64,000 nt of DNA, from contig JACSRI010000119.1 in NCBI GenBank assembly GCA_014879845.1, positions 26,983 through 90,982 on the forward strand, written 5' to 3'. Shown here piece after piece: positions 30,230 through 39,775 of the stretch. Origin of the DNA: Opitutaceae bacterium (lineage in GTDB: Bacteria; Verrucomicrobiota; Verrucomicrobiia; Opitutales; Opitutaceae). Each line of letters opens with the position of its first letter. The first letter of the stretch is position 1. The translations under genes were made by a program, and so were the position numbers. Under the pieces are notes generated by a model, which had not been told where the DNA came from, did no database searches, and saw nothing but the letters and a program-made list of their open reading frames with translations.

Positions 30230-30664
30230 CTACTCGGCCGTCAGGATGGCGATCGTGCGCACGCCGCGCGGCACGCGCAGCAGGCAGATACCCGCGCCGG
30301 TCGCCGGGCAGATCTCCAGCGCGGCGATGCCGACGCCGTCGGGCTGCGCGAAGCAGGCGCCGTGCAGCCAGTGCCGGTCCTCCTCGTGGCGGCAGAAGAA
30401 GTAGAAACGCACGGGCTCCTGGTCGGGCGGCTCATCGCCCTCCTCGGCCCAGCCGTGCGATTCGGTCGAGCTGTATCCGGCTTCCGGATCCACGCTCATC
30501 CCGGGCTCATCGGGCGTGAGAAAAGCAAAGACGTCGTCGTCGCTCTCCGCCACCAGGGCGAACGCCGCATCCCGGTCGCCGCAGCTGAGCTCGGCGCGGG
30601 AGGCGGGATCGTCGACCACCGCGTGGATGGAGCCGACGACAAGGAGCCTGGTGGTGTGGAGCAT
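30230..30664 (-). CDS. hypothetical protein
   Basis: 144 aa from ATG 30664 (MLHTTRLLVVGSIHAVVDD). It is acidic and has no signal peptide or membrane helix. A conserved-looking core contains FFCRHEEDRHWLHGACF and ICPATGAGICLLRVP. Of the overlapping frames it is the one with normal protein composition. I do not recognise it and name no function. It converges on rnpB and is followed on its own side by the DUF481 gene's hairpin. Confidence 0.55.
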   Translation of the reverse strand: MLHTTRLLVVGSIHAVVDDPASRAELSCGDRDAAFALVAESDDDVFAFLTPDEPGMSVDPEAGYSSTESHGWAEEGDEPPDQEPVRFYFFCRHEEDRHWLHGACFAQPDGVGIAALEICPATGAGICLLRVPRGVRTIAILTAE

Positions 30665-30757
30665 GAACGGATGGACCTCGGATCTCCTTCATCGCCCGTT
30701 TGCGGCGGAATTTGAGGCCTCGAGCTCTTTCCCCCTTCCAATCGGTCCGGGCACCCG

Positions 30758-30778
30758 GGGGCCCGTCGAGTGGGCCCC
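30758..30778 (-). terminator. GC-rich hairpin after the DUF481 gene
   Basis: A perfect 7-bp stem, GGGGCCC with GGGCCCC around a 7-nt loop, lies 5 bp past the DUF481 gene stop. No T-run is present, so termination activity is uncertain. Confidence 0.45.
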
Positions 30779-30783
30779 GTGCG

Positions 30784-31725
30784 TCAAAACACGTAGACGA
30801 GGGCCGTGACGATGCGCTGGTTGTCGCGCAGCGCGAGGTCGAGCGTGCGGTCGTATTCGTACTCGTAGCGCATCGTCATGTTGAACGCGTCGGTCACCTT
30901 GCCCGTCAGCGCGGTGTTGATGCGAAACTTGTAGTCGTCGCGATTGGCCGGCGCGACCACCATGGACGCGTCCTGCACGAGGCTCATCCGCGGGTTGATC
31001 TCCCAGCGCAGGTCCTGGAAGCAGTCCACGAGGTAGTCCCACTCCCCGGGCAGCGTGCGCTCGTCGCGATAGCGCGCGGCCGCGCCGGCGCCGAAGGCCA
31101 GGACGACCGAGTCGGTGTTGATGAAATTGCGACCGAGGCCGAAGCCCTGTTCCCCGTCGAGATCGATCTCCTTGATCGCGTCGCGGCTCGCGCGCGTGGA
31201 GCTCTGGGCGAAGGTATTGGCCGAAAGGTTGCGGCGCAGGCGCAGGCTGGACTCGATCAGATCGGAGGTCTCGTCGTCATTGCTCTCGCCCCAGAGGTAG
31301 CGGGCGAGGAAACGGGCTTCCGAGCGTTTGCCGCGGCGCCCGGCCTCGAAGTTGAAGGCGAGGTCGGACTTTTCCGCGCGACCGCTCTGCGAGGTGAAGC
31401 CGAACTCCATGCGCCGGACCCATTCCGTGCGCTCGGCGCGCTCGGCCTGTTGCGGATCCTTGGCCGCCGTGCGCAGGTCGAGGGGCTTGAACTTGTAGTT
31501 GGCGTCGGGCTTTTTCTTCGCGGGTGCCTTGGGCACCTCGACGCGGGCGACGTCGGCGGCGACGATCAGCTCCCCGAGCAGGTCGGAGTTGAACACGATC
31601 TTGCCGTCCTCCTGGCGCACAAGAGTGCCCGTGATGCGGTCCTTGTTGGCAAGGACGAGGACATCGGCGAGCAGCGTGGAGGAGAGGAAGGTGGTGAGGA
31701 GGAGGATCAGGAGCGCGCGCGGCAT
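30784..31725 (-). CDS. DUF481 outer-membrane beta-barrel protein
   Basis: 313 aa from ATG 31725 (MPRALLILLLTTFLSSTLLAD), with a signal peptide of about 20 residues. The mature N-terminus has a small beta module (VLVLANKDRITGTLVRQEDGKIVFNSDLLGELIV), often seen before DUF481. A Lys/Pro-rich linker follows. The rest is an alternating barrel (WVRRMEFGFTSQSGRAEKSDLAFNFE to NQRIVTALVYVF), ending in Phe as outer-membrane barrels do. Salt-induced and general-porin-like members exist; no substrate is known. It is divergent from the pilin gene. Confidence 0.9.
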   Translation of the reverse strand: MPRALLILLLTTFLSSTLLADVLVLANKDRITGTLVRQEDGKIVFNSDLLGELIVAADVARVEVPKAPAKKKPDANYKFKPLDLRTAAKDPQQAERAERTEWVRRMEFGFTSQSGRAEKSDLAFNFEAGRRGKRSEARFLARYLWGESNDDETSDLIESSLRLRRNLSANTFAQSSTRASRDAIKEIDLDGEQGFGLGRNFINTDSVVLAFGAGAAARYRDERTLPGEWDYLVDCFQDLRWEINPRMSLVQDASMVVAPANRDDYKFRINTALTGKVTDAFNMTMRYEYEYDRTLDLALRDNQRIVTALVYVF

Positions 31726-31970
31726 GATGGGACGGCGGAGAAGACGTGTGGGTGAGTAGAAATATTCAATGAAACCGGAGGGATGCCGCGGCGTGGGTGC
31801 CGGTGTGTACTCTATCATTTCGGCCCGGCCGTAAAGACGGGACCAGGGAATCCCGGTTTCGCCGTTTTTTTTCAACCGAAGCGCTCAAGGGATCCGCGAG
31901 TTCCGTCGTTTAGCCCCAGCATACGGCCCGTGCCGTCGTTCAACATCAACCATTGGTTATTATTCATCAT

Positions 31971-32354
<384 letters not shown>

Positions 32355-32363
32355 GCTGAACGA

Positions 32364-34073
32364 TCAGGAATTCGGTTTCGGAGGGAGGTGCTCTGGCACC
32401 TCCCTTTTTGTTTCTTGAAGCTCCCGCTCGAGGCGGTCGAGCAGCGTCGCCTCGGAGGTGTTCAGGGGCGGGCGCGATCGGGCTTCGGCAATGGCCTCGA
32501 GCGCTTCGGCATGACGTCCGGACTTCTTCAGAAAGATCGCGAGGTTGGTGTAGGCGACGGAGGCTCCCGGCCGCAAATCTGCATAGTACCGGCACAGCTT
32601 GATCGCTAGATCAGTGTTCCCGAGGCAGAACTCGGCGACGGCCAGATTTTGGATCGACGCGAGGTGTGTCGGATCCATGGCTAGAATCTTCCGACATAGG
32701 TCTGCAGTTGCCTGATATTCCCGGGCCCGGAGGAGAATTGTTGCTTGGATCCCCAGGATTTGTGGATGCGGGCCGACGCTTTCCTCCGAAGCCTTGGCGA
32801 GTGCGTAAGAGTTATTCCAATACTGCACCTGCTTGAAAGCGGTGATTGTGGCGAAGGCCAGCCACGCGGCGAGTGCCCAGATGCCGACTCGGCGCAGGTT
32901 CCGTGCGGGACCGTGGTCGAATATCCCGCGGGTCAGCCCGGCCGCCGCAATCAGGAGCCCGAGAATCGGGCCATACATGTAGCGGTCGGCGGAAGCCTGA
33001 TCGCCGACCTGCACGATCCCGATGACGGGGACGAGCATGCCGAGGAATAGAAACCAGCCGAGCAGGGGTGTCATCCCGCACCAGCGTCGCACGAGCAGCA
33101 GCCCGATCGTCAGGGCGATGAGGGTGCCTCCCGCGAGGGCAAGCTGGGACAGACTCCAGCCTTCGGTCCGGGGATAGAAGACGGACAGGCCTTCTGGATA
33201 CACAAAATGGAGCAGGTAGGTCTTGAAGCCGAACAGTGTCGTGGCGAGGCGGCTGCCGAGCGAGAGATGCTCGAAGGACTGGACGGCCTCGTCCTTGGCC
33301 TGGGCGAGATAAGTCGCCCATGAAAACGCGAGGGCGAGCGCGATGTAGGGTGCCATCCGCGCGGCGAGGCGCCGAATCGATGACCAGCTGAGCAGCTGTC
33401 TGAGTGAATCGTCATCTGCAGAATCAGTGCTTGCGGTCTTGCGCGCCTGATCGGCCCGCAGCATCTCCAGGATCGGGAGAATCGCCGGCATGGTGACGTA
33501 CATGCCCTTGGACAGGAGGGAGAGGGCGTAGCAGGCGAGAGAGCCGAGGAAGGCCACCGTGCGGGCTCGTGCCGTAGTGTTCCTGGAGGCGCGCAGATAG
33601 AGAAGGGCTGAAGCGAGCGCGAAGAGAGTCGCAAGGAGCGTCTTGCGCTGCGAGATCCAGGCGACAGCCTCGACCAGTTTGGGGTGGATGGCGAAGACCA
33701 CGCCGAGGGCGATCGCGATTCCAGGCGATCCGAAAAGCATCAGCATGAGTCGGGCGACAAGCATCGCGTTGAGCGCGTGGAAGACGGCGTTCTCAAGGGC
33801 GAAAGCTCCTGGCGAATTGCCAAAGAGGTCGAAATCGAGCATGTGGGACAGCCAGGTCAACGGATGATAGTTGGCGACGTGGCTGTCCTCAAAGGCCCAA
33901 CGCACGCCCTCCCAGGTCAGACCCTGCACGACCATCGCGTTTTCGTAAGTGTAGTGCTGGTCGTCGAAATCGATATAGGTATGTGTGACCACCTGGGCGT
34001 AGACCAGCAGTGCGGCCAGACCAGGCAGGAACCATCGTGCGGCTCGAAGACTGTGTTGGAACTTCTGATTCAT
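32364..34073 (-). CDS. TMTC/PMT-like lipid-linked sugar transferase with TPR tail (paralog 1)
   Basis: 569 aa from ATG 34073 (MNQKFQHSLRAARWFL). Roughly ten to twelve membrane helices are present. The first lumenal loop has the family signature THTYIDFDDQHYTY, where the DFDD acidic pair is the likely metal/catalytic site, and NYHPLTWLSHMLDFDLFG. HPKLVEAVAWISQRKTLLA and QASADRYMYGPILGLL are also conserved. The C-terminal third (about 440-560) holds tetratricopeptide repeats. GT-C enzymes of this type use a polyprenyl-phosphate sugar to glycosylate proteins outside the cytoplasm. It converges on the pilin gene and is the last of a four-gene leftward operon; the gap to paralog 2 is 22 bp. Confidence 0.85.
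   Translation of the reverse strand: MNQKFQHSLRAARWFLPGLAALLVYAQVVTHTYIDFDDQHYTYENAMVVQGLTWEGVRWAFEDSHVANYHPLTWLSHMLDFDLFGNSPGAFALENAVFHALNAMLVARLMLMLFGSPGIAIALGVVFAIHPKLVEAVAWISQRKTLLATLFALASALLYLRASRNTTARARTVAFLGSLACYALSLLSKGMYVTMPAILPILEMLRADQARKTASTDSADDDSLRQLLSWSSIRRLAARMAPYIALALAFSWATYLAQAKDEAVQSFEHLSLGSRLATTLFGFKTYLLHFVYPEGLSVFYPRTEGWSLSQLALAGGTLIALTIGLLLVRRWCGMTPLLGWFLFLGMLVPVIGIVQVGDQASADRYMYGPILGLLIAAAGLTRGIFDHGPARNLRRVGIWALAAWLAFATITAFKQVQYWNNSYALAKASEESVGPHPQILGIQATILLRAREYQATADLCRKILAMDPTHLASIQNLAVAEFCLGNTDLAIKLCRYYADLRPGASVAYTNLAIFLKKSGRHAEALEAIAEARSRPPLNTSEATLLDRLERELQETKREVPEHLPPKPNS
32383..32409 (+). terminator. rho-independent terminator of the pilin gene
   Basis: A 9-bp stem GGGAGGTGC with GCACCTCCC, a 4-nt loop, and five T follow the pilin stop by 28 bp. 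It overlaps the 3' coding end of the converging gene at 32364. Confidence 0.9.
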
Positions 34074-34095
34074 GAAGGGGGATGACGCAGATCGG

Positions 34096-35811
34096 TCAGG
34101 GGAGTACGGAGTCGCCCCGGGCGCGCAGCTCGATCGCCGCGGCCTGGAGACGAGCGAGCGCGTCCTGCTCGGAGGCGGAGAGGTTGCCGGTCGCCCTCGC
34201 GCGAGCGATCCATTCCAGGGCATCCGCAGGACGGTTGGTTTCGACGAGCAGTGCGGCGAGGTTGATCATGGGCGCGGGCTTTCCCGGCGCGAGCTGGTTG
34301 CTCAGGCGTAGACAGCGTTCAGCGTCATCGAATCGGCCGGTCCGCAGGAGACACACACCGAGGTTCTGAAGGGCGACGAGGTCACGTGGGTTGGATTCGA
34401 TGAGTTCCTGAAAAAGCTGACTCGCGGCCTCGAAGTGGTGGGCGCGCAGCAAGAGCGTGGCCTCGATGCCGGTGAACTGCGGATGACTGCCCACCGCGGC
34501 TCGGGCGGAGCGCACCAGAGAGAGAGAATTGCTCCAGACGCCGACTTGGACGTGAGCCATGGCCGCGAGGGTGGCGATCCATCCGACGGCCAGCGTGATC
34601 AAGCCGAGACGGACGTGTTGCCAGGGGCGCCGTCGTGCCAGGGCCTCGATGCCGCCGCAGGCAAGGATAAGCAAGCCGAGGATCGGGCCGTAAAGGTAGC
34701 GATCGGCCGAAGCCTGAGTGCCGACCTGCACCAGGCCGAGCACGGGAGTGAGCATGATCAGGAAGGTCACCCAGCCGACGATGGGACTGATGCCGATTTT
34801 CGTGCGCCAACGAATCAGCATGACGGTGACTCCGGCCTCCCAGGTGACGGCGCGAAGGCTTCCGAGCCAGTCCACGGTGGCGGGTAGGGGGTACAGAAAC
34901 GAGAGGTCGGTCGGCAGCAGAAAACTCGACACGTAGCGCTCGACGGCGAGTGCGGCGTTGGCCAGTCGGGCGACGGCAGATACCTCGGCGAATTCGCGCA
35001 TGGCCCCGCCAGCATGTTGGGCCCATAGGGTGACCAGCGAGAAGAGGCAGGTCGCGATCGCGAACGGGAGGAGCCTCACGCACATCCCGTGCAGCCATGG
35101 CCGCGAGGCGCGCGGGGCGGCACCACGGTCGCGCCGGTTGTGTCCCGCCTCCATCCAGGCCAGCAAAGGGAGCACGACCGGCAGCGTGACGTACATGCTC
35201 TTGCATAGCAGCGAGAGGATGTAGGCGCAGAGCGCGCCCACATACCAGCGTAGGGGGCTCCGGCGGCCGGGATCCCCCGCGTTGAGGAAGAGCAGGATCG
35301 CGCCCAGCGCAAACGCTGTGGAGAGGACGGTCTTGCGCTGTGAGATCCAGGCCACGCCCTCCACCAGAACCGGATGAGCCGCGAAGACCGCCCCGACGGC
35401 AAGGCCCGCGAACTGCGACCGAAACAGCCGAGCAAACAGCGCCGACACAAGAAGTGCGTTGGCCGCGTGGAGGAGTGCATTGACGGCGGCGAAGGCGCCG
35501 GGCCTGTCCCCAAACAGCTCGAAGTCGAGCATGTGCGAGAGCCAGGTTAGCGGGTGATAGTTCGCGGCGAAGGTCGTCTGGAAGGCCCAGATCAACCCCT
35601 CCGACGTCAATCCTGCCCGCACGTGCGGGTTGTCGAAGGCGTAGAGGTTGTCGTCGAAATCGACATAACCGTGGTCGAGCACCTGAGCGTAGATCGCGAC
35701 GACCAGGACCAGTGGAATGATGAACCATGCCCGCCGCCATCGCGACCCGGTTGGATCGCCCAGGCCGGACCTGGTGCCGGTCGAAGCCGGATTCGCCACG
35801 TCGGGCCACAT
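34096..35811 (-). CDS. TMTC/PMT-like lipid-linked sugar transferase with TPR tail (paralog 2)
   Basis: 571 aa from ATG 35811 (MWPDVANPASTGTRSG), which gives a small overlap with the preceding gene. It has the same architecture as the downstream paralog: DHGYVDFDDNLYAF, NYHPLTWLSHMLDFELFG, HPVLVEGVAWISQRKTVLS and QASADRYLYGPILGLL, then TPR repeats (DLVALQNLGVCLLRTGRFDDAERC). Two close paralogs side by side suggest different acceptors or different sugars. The substrate sugar would be supplied as polyprenyl phosphate by the GT2 enzyme encoded immediately upstream (inference). Confidence 0.85.
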   Translation of the reverse strand: MWPDVANPASTGTRSGLGDPTGSRWRRAWFIIPLVLVVAIYAQVLDHGYVDFDDNLYAFDNPHVRAGLTSEGLIWAFQTTFAANYHPLTWLSHMLDFELFGDRPGAFAAVNALLHAANALLVSALFARLFRSQFAGLAVGAVFAAHPVLVEGVAWISQRKTVLSTAFALGAILLFLNAGDPGRRSPLRWYVGALCAYILSLLCKSMYVTLPVVLPLLAWMEAGHNRRDRGAAPRASRPWLHGMCVRLLPFAIATCLFSLVTLWAQHAGGAMREFAEVSAVARLANAALAVERYVSSFLLPTDLSFLYPLPATVDWLGSLRAVTWEAGVTVMLIRWRTKIGISPIVGWVTFLIMLTPVLGLVQVGTQASADRYLYGPILGLLILACGGIEALARRRPWQHVRLGLITLAVGWIATLAAMAHVQVGVWSNSLSLVRSARAAVGSHPQFTGIEATLLLRAHHFEAASQLFQELIESNPRDLVALQNLGVCLLRTGRFDDAERCLRLSNQLAPGKPAPMINLAALLVETNRPADALEWIARARATGNLSASEQDALARLQAAAIELRARGDSVLP

Positions 35812-35816
35812 TGGAT

Positions 35817-36584
35817 TCAGTTTTTCGACCGCTCGTTGGCCGCGAGGTACGGCGGAGGTCGGCGCGACAGCCAGCGTGATGCGGCGAAGGCAAGAGCGAC
35901 CCGGAGGCACCCGAATCCGTATTTCACGCTACGCCTGAAGTTGATCGAGGACGCCTCGGCGAAGTACTTCGTCGGGCAGCTGACTTCGGCGATCTGATAG
36001 CCGCGCCATAGCGCCTGGGCGATGAACTCGTTGTCGAAAACGAAATCGTCCGAGTTGTGCTCGAGGTCGAGTGACTCGAGAAGCTGGCGCGAGTAGGCGC
36101 GGTAGCCGGAGTGGTATTCGGAAAGCTTGGCCCCGAAGAGCCAGTTCTGCGTCGAGGTAAGGACCCGGTTCGCGATGTATTTCCACCAGGGCATTCCGCC
36201 CGATCGCGCGTAACCGCCGAGAATGCGTGACCCCATGACAAAGTGGTAGAGCTCGTTGGCGATCAGGCTCGCCATCGCCGGGATGAGCTTCGGCGTGTAT
36301 TGATAGTCCGGATGGACCATGATGACGATGTCGGCACCCTCCTCAAGAGCGAGCCGGTAGCAGGTCTTCTGGTTGCCGCCGTAGCCGCGGTTTATCTCGT
36401 GGACATGCACGCGCACGTCGGGCAGGTGTTCGGCGATCCAGACCGTGGCGTCGCGGCTGCGATCATCGACGACGATGACCTTGTCGACCACTCCCTGGGC
36501 CATCACCTCGCGGTAGGTCTGCTCGAGGGTCAGTGCCGCGTTGTAGGCTGGCATCACGACGACGACTTTCTTTCCGGAGATCAT
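35817..36584 (-). CDS. GT2 glycosyltransferase, DPM1-like polyprenyl-phosphate sugar synthase
   Basis: 255 aa from ATG 36584 (MISGKKVVVVMPAYNAAL). It has a GT-A fold with the nucleotide-binding segments VVMPAYNAALTLEQTY, VIVVDDRSRDAT and NRGYGGNQKTCYRLA. The acceptor/metal-site block is DIVIMVHPDYQYTPK and is followed by MGSRILGGYARSGGMPWWKYIANR. The pattern fits dolichol/polyprenol-phosphate mannose or glucose synthases without a membrane tail. It should make the lipid-linked sugar used by the two TMTC-like transferases that follow. Its start overlaps the end of the methyltransferase gene by 4 bp (ATGA). Confidence 0.88.
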   Translation of the reverse strand: MISGKKVVVVMPAYNAALTLEQTYREVMAQGVVDKVIVVDDRSRDATVWIAEHLPDVRVHVHEINRGYGGNQKTCYRLALEEGADIVIMVHPDYQYTPKLIPAMASLIANELYHFVMGSRILGGYARSGGMPWWKYIANRVLTSTQNWLFGAKLSEYHSGYRAYSRQLLESLDLEHNSDDFVFDNEFIAQALWRGYQIAEVSCPTKYFAEASSINFRRSVKYGFGCLRVALAFAASRWLSRRPPPYLAANERSKN

Positions 36585-37558
36585 GGGGACAGCGAGATCT
36601 TCCTAAGCGTGTATTCAACCGTCGCACCTCGGCCGAGGGCGCTTTCAATCACGTCGAGACCGATGGCGAACGGCAAGAGCAAGCCCGCAATGACCTTCTG
36701 CAGCAAAATCGAAAGCCAGCGATATTCCGGTGCGTAGCGTGTGTTGCCCTTGAGTCGCTCGTAGAGCAGGTCGCGAGGCAGTCCAAGCGAGTTCAGCGCG
36801 CTCTGGATGAAGCCGAACGGGTTCTGCTCGATCGAGAAGAAGCGACGTTCAGTCACAACGAATCCGGCTTCCCGCATCGCGTGTTCAAAGGCATCAGTTG
36901 GGAAGAGAAAGAGATGTCGTGGCGGATCAAGGTGCAGCCAGTGGCCCTTGAACAGGCGTGCCTGGAGACTCGAGATGTTGGGAAAGCTCATGACGAGCCT
37001 GCCGCTGGGTTTGAGCGCCCTGTGGATAATCTTCAACGTGGACTGGGGCTCGGTCAGATGCTCAAAAACATGGAACAGGGTCACGAGGTCGAGTGACGCG
37101 TCTTCAAAGTCGCCCTGTTCGAGCACGCCGATCTTGAGCCGGATTCCAGGCAGGCGAGCTGCCCGTCGAGCGCTCCCCCCCTCGAGTTCGATGCCATTCA
37201 AGGAGTAGCTCCCGATCGCGCCCAGTGCGGCAAGGAAACCTCCGTTTCCGCAGCCGACATCAAGGACGCCGTCTCCCGGCCGCAGCTCGCGCGCCAGACG
37301 CCTGGCCCGGCCTCGTCGGCAAAACTCGATGAACCGTTCGACCGGTCCGTTGAACTTCGTATCCCGGATTCCATAGTAAGACGCGTCGTAGGCTGTCGCG
37401 AGTTGCTCCGTGGTGGGGTGGGGCGTAAGCGAACTGGCGCCGCAGTCGCGGCAAAGAGCCCACGACCACGCTTGCGAGCGCGTGTCATGGCACGAGAACT
37501 GGGATACAAGCTCGGCACCGTTGCAGTAGGCGCAACGCATAGCGTTTGTTTCGATCAT
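36581..37558 (-). CDS. class I SAM-dependent methyltransferase with N-terminal zinc-type motif
   Basis: 325 aa from ATG 37558 (MIETNAMRCAYCNGAE); ATG 37540 gives 319 aa. The N-terminus has two CxxC pairs (CAYC and CRDC), a common zinc knuckle in sugar-methyltransferases. The SAM motif is GVLDVGCGNGGFLAALG, then LVTLFHVFEHLTEPQSTL. The long C-terminal part has an amphipathic or membrane-near segment (LLQKVIAGLLLPFAIGLD). Its stop overlaps the DPM1-like gene by 4 bp, so it heads the same leftward operon. A glycan or lipid-linked sugar is the probable substrate (inference). Confidence 0.85.
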   Translation of the reverse strand: MIETNAMRCAYCNGAELVSQFSCHDTRSQAWSWALCRDCGASSLTPHPTTEQLATAYDASYYGIRDTKFNGPVERFIEFCRRGRARRLARELRPGDGVLDVGCGNGGFLAALGAIGSYSLNGIELEGGSARRAARLPGIRLKIGVLEQGDFEDASLDLVTLFHVFEHLTEPQSTLKIIHRALKPSGRLVMSFPNISSLQARLFKGHWLHLDPPRHLFLFPTDAFEHAMREAGFVVTERRFFSIEQNPFGFIQSALNSLGLPRDLLYERLKGNTRYAPEYRWLSILLQKVIAGLLLPFAIGLDVIESALGRGATVEYTLRKISLSP

Positions 37559-38009
37559 GCGGCCGCGATTCACGGTGATGCCTGTGTACCGGCTGACAAT
37601 GGGAAACGGGCGGTATGCGGTAGTAGGTCGGCGCGCAACTCCACTTGTTTCGTCCGTTTTCCAGTCAGCTCCCGTGGGCTTTGGGCACAAACCGGTGAAG
37701 ATGGTAGATCGTCTCCGGCTTGTGGACCATGAATTTCTGGCGGAGTCGGGCGAGTCGGTCGCTCCGTCCTGCTGGTCGGTGTGAACTGCCGGCTTGGTTT
37801 GCAGTCCTGGAAGTTTCGCGGTCGTCGACGAGAAAGGCATCGCCTGCACCGCCCCTGAAAGGTCGAAGATGCGATTGGGTTAATGCAGCCTCAGGGTGCG
37901 TCCGATTGAGCTACTGTGTGTCAATCGCGGCTCCAGGGGTTCTCGGCGTGGCCGTTCGAGCGGATGGGGTGGACGATGGTACGCTGTCGGTTCGCGAAAG
38001 GAGAATCTT
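37559..38009. other. divergent intergenic region of the polysaccharide cluster
   Basis: These 451 bp lie between the leftward methyltransferase operon and the rightward flippase operon. I see no plausible protein, tRNA or clear promoter hexamers. The only firm element is a Shine-Dalgarno AAAGGAG at 37997-38003 for the flippase GTG start. Both operon promoters should lie here. Confidence 0.5.
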
Positions 38010-39368
38010 GTGTTGATCGCCGGGAGCAATTCGCCCCGGCTTAGCTTCATGGACCTAGGCAAATCTATTCCTGAAGCCGGCCGAGATGCTTCGATGCCGA
38101 TCGGGTTGCTCGGGAATCTATTGTGGCTGATCGTTGGACGAGTTTTGCGCATGGGCCTCGGGCTCGCCGTAGGAGCTTGGGTCGCCCGGTACCTCGCGCC
38201 GGCTGACTTTGGGGAGTTGAGCTACCAAATCGCAATCGTTGCACTCTTTGTTGCCGTGGCTGGCGGGGGGCTCGATGGAATTGTTGTACGCGAACTCCTC
38301 GATCGACGCCGCGAGCCGGGAGTGGTTCTCGGAACAGCGTTTATCGTGCGACTCGCCCTGGGTGCCGTCCTCTACCTCGTTCTTTTGGTCGGCTACTGGT
38401 GTTCGATGGGAGGAGGTAGCGAGCTCATGATGGTGGGGTTGTTGGGGACGGATCTAGTCTTCCAGGCCGCGGGTGTGTTTGATCTCAGTTTTCAGGCACG
38501 CTCGGCGAACAAGTGGACGGTGGTCGCAGGGACGATGGCGCTCGTGGCTGCTTCCTCGTTGCGGATCGGGCTTATTCTGGGAAAAGCAGGTGTCGTCTTT
38601 TTCGCAGCGGCGGTCATGTTTGAGGCGGCCGTTCTTGCGGCTTCGCTTGCGTTCCTCTATCGCCGGCGCTTTGCCGAGCGCGAACGATGGCAGTTTCAGT
38701 GGGATTGTGCTCGGGCGCTCCTTGCGGAGAGTTGGCCGATGATTGTGTCGGCGGTCGCGATCGCCGGATACATGCGTCTAGATCAGGTCTTGCTCAAGGC
38801 GTTGGCCGGCGATGCGGCGGTTGGGATATACGCCGTGGCTGTACGCCTGGGAGAAGCTTGGTATTTCTTGCCGATGTTTCTGGGGACGTCGCTCAACCCG
38901 TGGCTGATTCAGGGGCGTGCGCTTGGTGTCGGGGTTTATAGGCGTCGGTTGATCCGGCTCTATAGAATCACGCTCTGGTCGTCGGCAGGCGTTGCTGTCC
39001 TCGTGGCTGTTATGGCCGAGCCCGTTGTCCATTGGCTTTTCGGCATCCAATACCTTGGTGCTGTCGTACCCTTAAGACTTCACGTCCTTGGGGGGGTACT
39101 GCTTGCCGTTGGAATCGCCTCTGGCAAATGGTACGTGGCTGAAGGTCACACAGTTGGACTGATGCGAAAGGCCCTCTTGGGACTATTTGTCGGCGTCTTC
39201 GTGAGCATCCTTCTGATTCCCCGCTATGGCATCGTTGGTGCAGCCGTGGGCTCGGTCGCGGGTCAGTTAGCGGCCAATGTGCTCTACGACTTTCTGGATC
39301 CGCGGGTGCGTCCGCAATTGACCTTGAAGCTGCACGCCTTGGTGCCTTGGACTAGGGATGACCAATGA
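38010..39368 (+). CDS. Wzx-like polysaccharide flippase (MATE/MVF superfamily)
   Basis: 452 aa from a GTG at 38010, chosen because AAAGGAG sits 6 bp upstream; an ATG at 38049 (MDLGKSIPEAGRD) is the alternative. There are about twelve to fourteen membrane helices, starting LLWLIVGRVLRMGLGLAVGAWVARYL and APADFGELSYQ, which is the usual opening of Wzx proteins. The family moves lipid-linked repeat units across the inner membrane. It is the first gene of the rightward glycan operon, and its stop overlaps the TagD-like start by 4 bp. Codon choice is less GC-biased than in the housekeeping genes. Confidence 0.9.
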   Translation: MLIAGSNSPRLSFMDLGKSIPEAGRDASMPIGLLGNLLWLIVGRVLRMGLGLAVGAWVARYLAPADFGELSYQIAIVALFVAVAGGGLDGIVVRELLDRRREPGVVLGTAFIVRLALGAVLYLVLLVGYWCSMGGGSELMMVGLLGTDLVFQAAGVFDLSFQARSANKWTVVAGTMALVAASSLRIGLILGKAGVVFFAAAVMFEAAVLAASLAFLYRRRFAERERWQFQWDCARALLAESWPMIVSAVAIAGYMRLDQVLLKALAGDAAVGIYAVAVRLGEAWYFLPMFLGTSLNPWLIQGRALGVGVYRRRLIRLYRITLWSSAGVAVLVAVMAEPVVHWLFGIQYLGAVVPLRLHVLGGVLLAVGIASGKWYVAEGHTVGLMRKALLGLFVGVFVSILLIPRYGIVGAAVGSVAGQLAANVLYDFLDPRVRPQLTLKLHALVPWTRDDQ

Positions 39369-39775
39369 GCGGTGCGCGCAAGTTCGCGGTGGTGTACACG
39401 ACGGGCGCCTTCGACCCGTTTCATTTTGGCCATCTGAACATCCTGCGACGAGCGCGGGAGATCGCGGACACCTTGATCGTGGGTGTTTCGACGGATGAAC
39501 TCATTCGGCAGGCCAAAGGCCGCGAACCATTCATGCCCTTGGAACAGCGGATGGCCATTATCGCCGAGTTACGCTGCGTTGACCGCGTGGTCGCCCAAAT
39601 CGACAAGAACAAACAGCGTGTCGTCGACGAATTGAAGGTTGACGCGATCGTGGTCGGTTCTGATTGGCGCGGCCGGTATCCGCCGGTCTCGTGCGAGTTG
39701 ATCTACTTCGACTATACTGATGGGATCAGCTCATCGCTGCTGCGCGGCGCACGGGGTGAGAGCCATGACCGGTGA
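39365..39775 (+). CDS. TagD-like cytidylyltransferase (glycerol-3-phosphate type)
   Basis: 136 aa from ATG 39365 (MSGARKFAVVYTTGAF). It has the HxGH nucleotidyltransferase motif at H20-FGH23 in GAFDPFHFGHLNILRRA, and the second motif TDGISSS near residue 118 in place of RTEGIST. Length and layout match TagD/GCT enzymes, which make CDP-glycerol from CTP and glycerol 3-phosphate. In a diderm this would feed glycerol-phosphate decoration of a glycan or provide an activated polyol. The related ethanolamine-phosphate, or FAD-synthetase-like, specificity is possible. It overlaps the next gene by 11 bp. Confidence 0.85.
   Translation: MSGARKFAVVYTTGAFDPFHFGHLNILRRAREIADTLIVGVSTDELIRQAKGREPFMPLEQRMAIIAELRCVDRVVAQIDKNKQRVVDELKVDAIVVGSDWRGRYPPVSCELIYFDYTDGISSSLLRGARGESHDR

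Noticed and set aside
31830..31970. A c-di-GMP riboswitch in front of the pilin gene
   Set aside because: A T8 tract and a weak stem are present, but the conserved GEMM core is not, so I do not call it.
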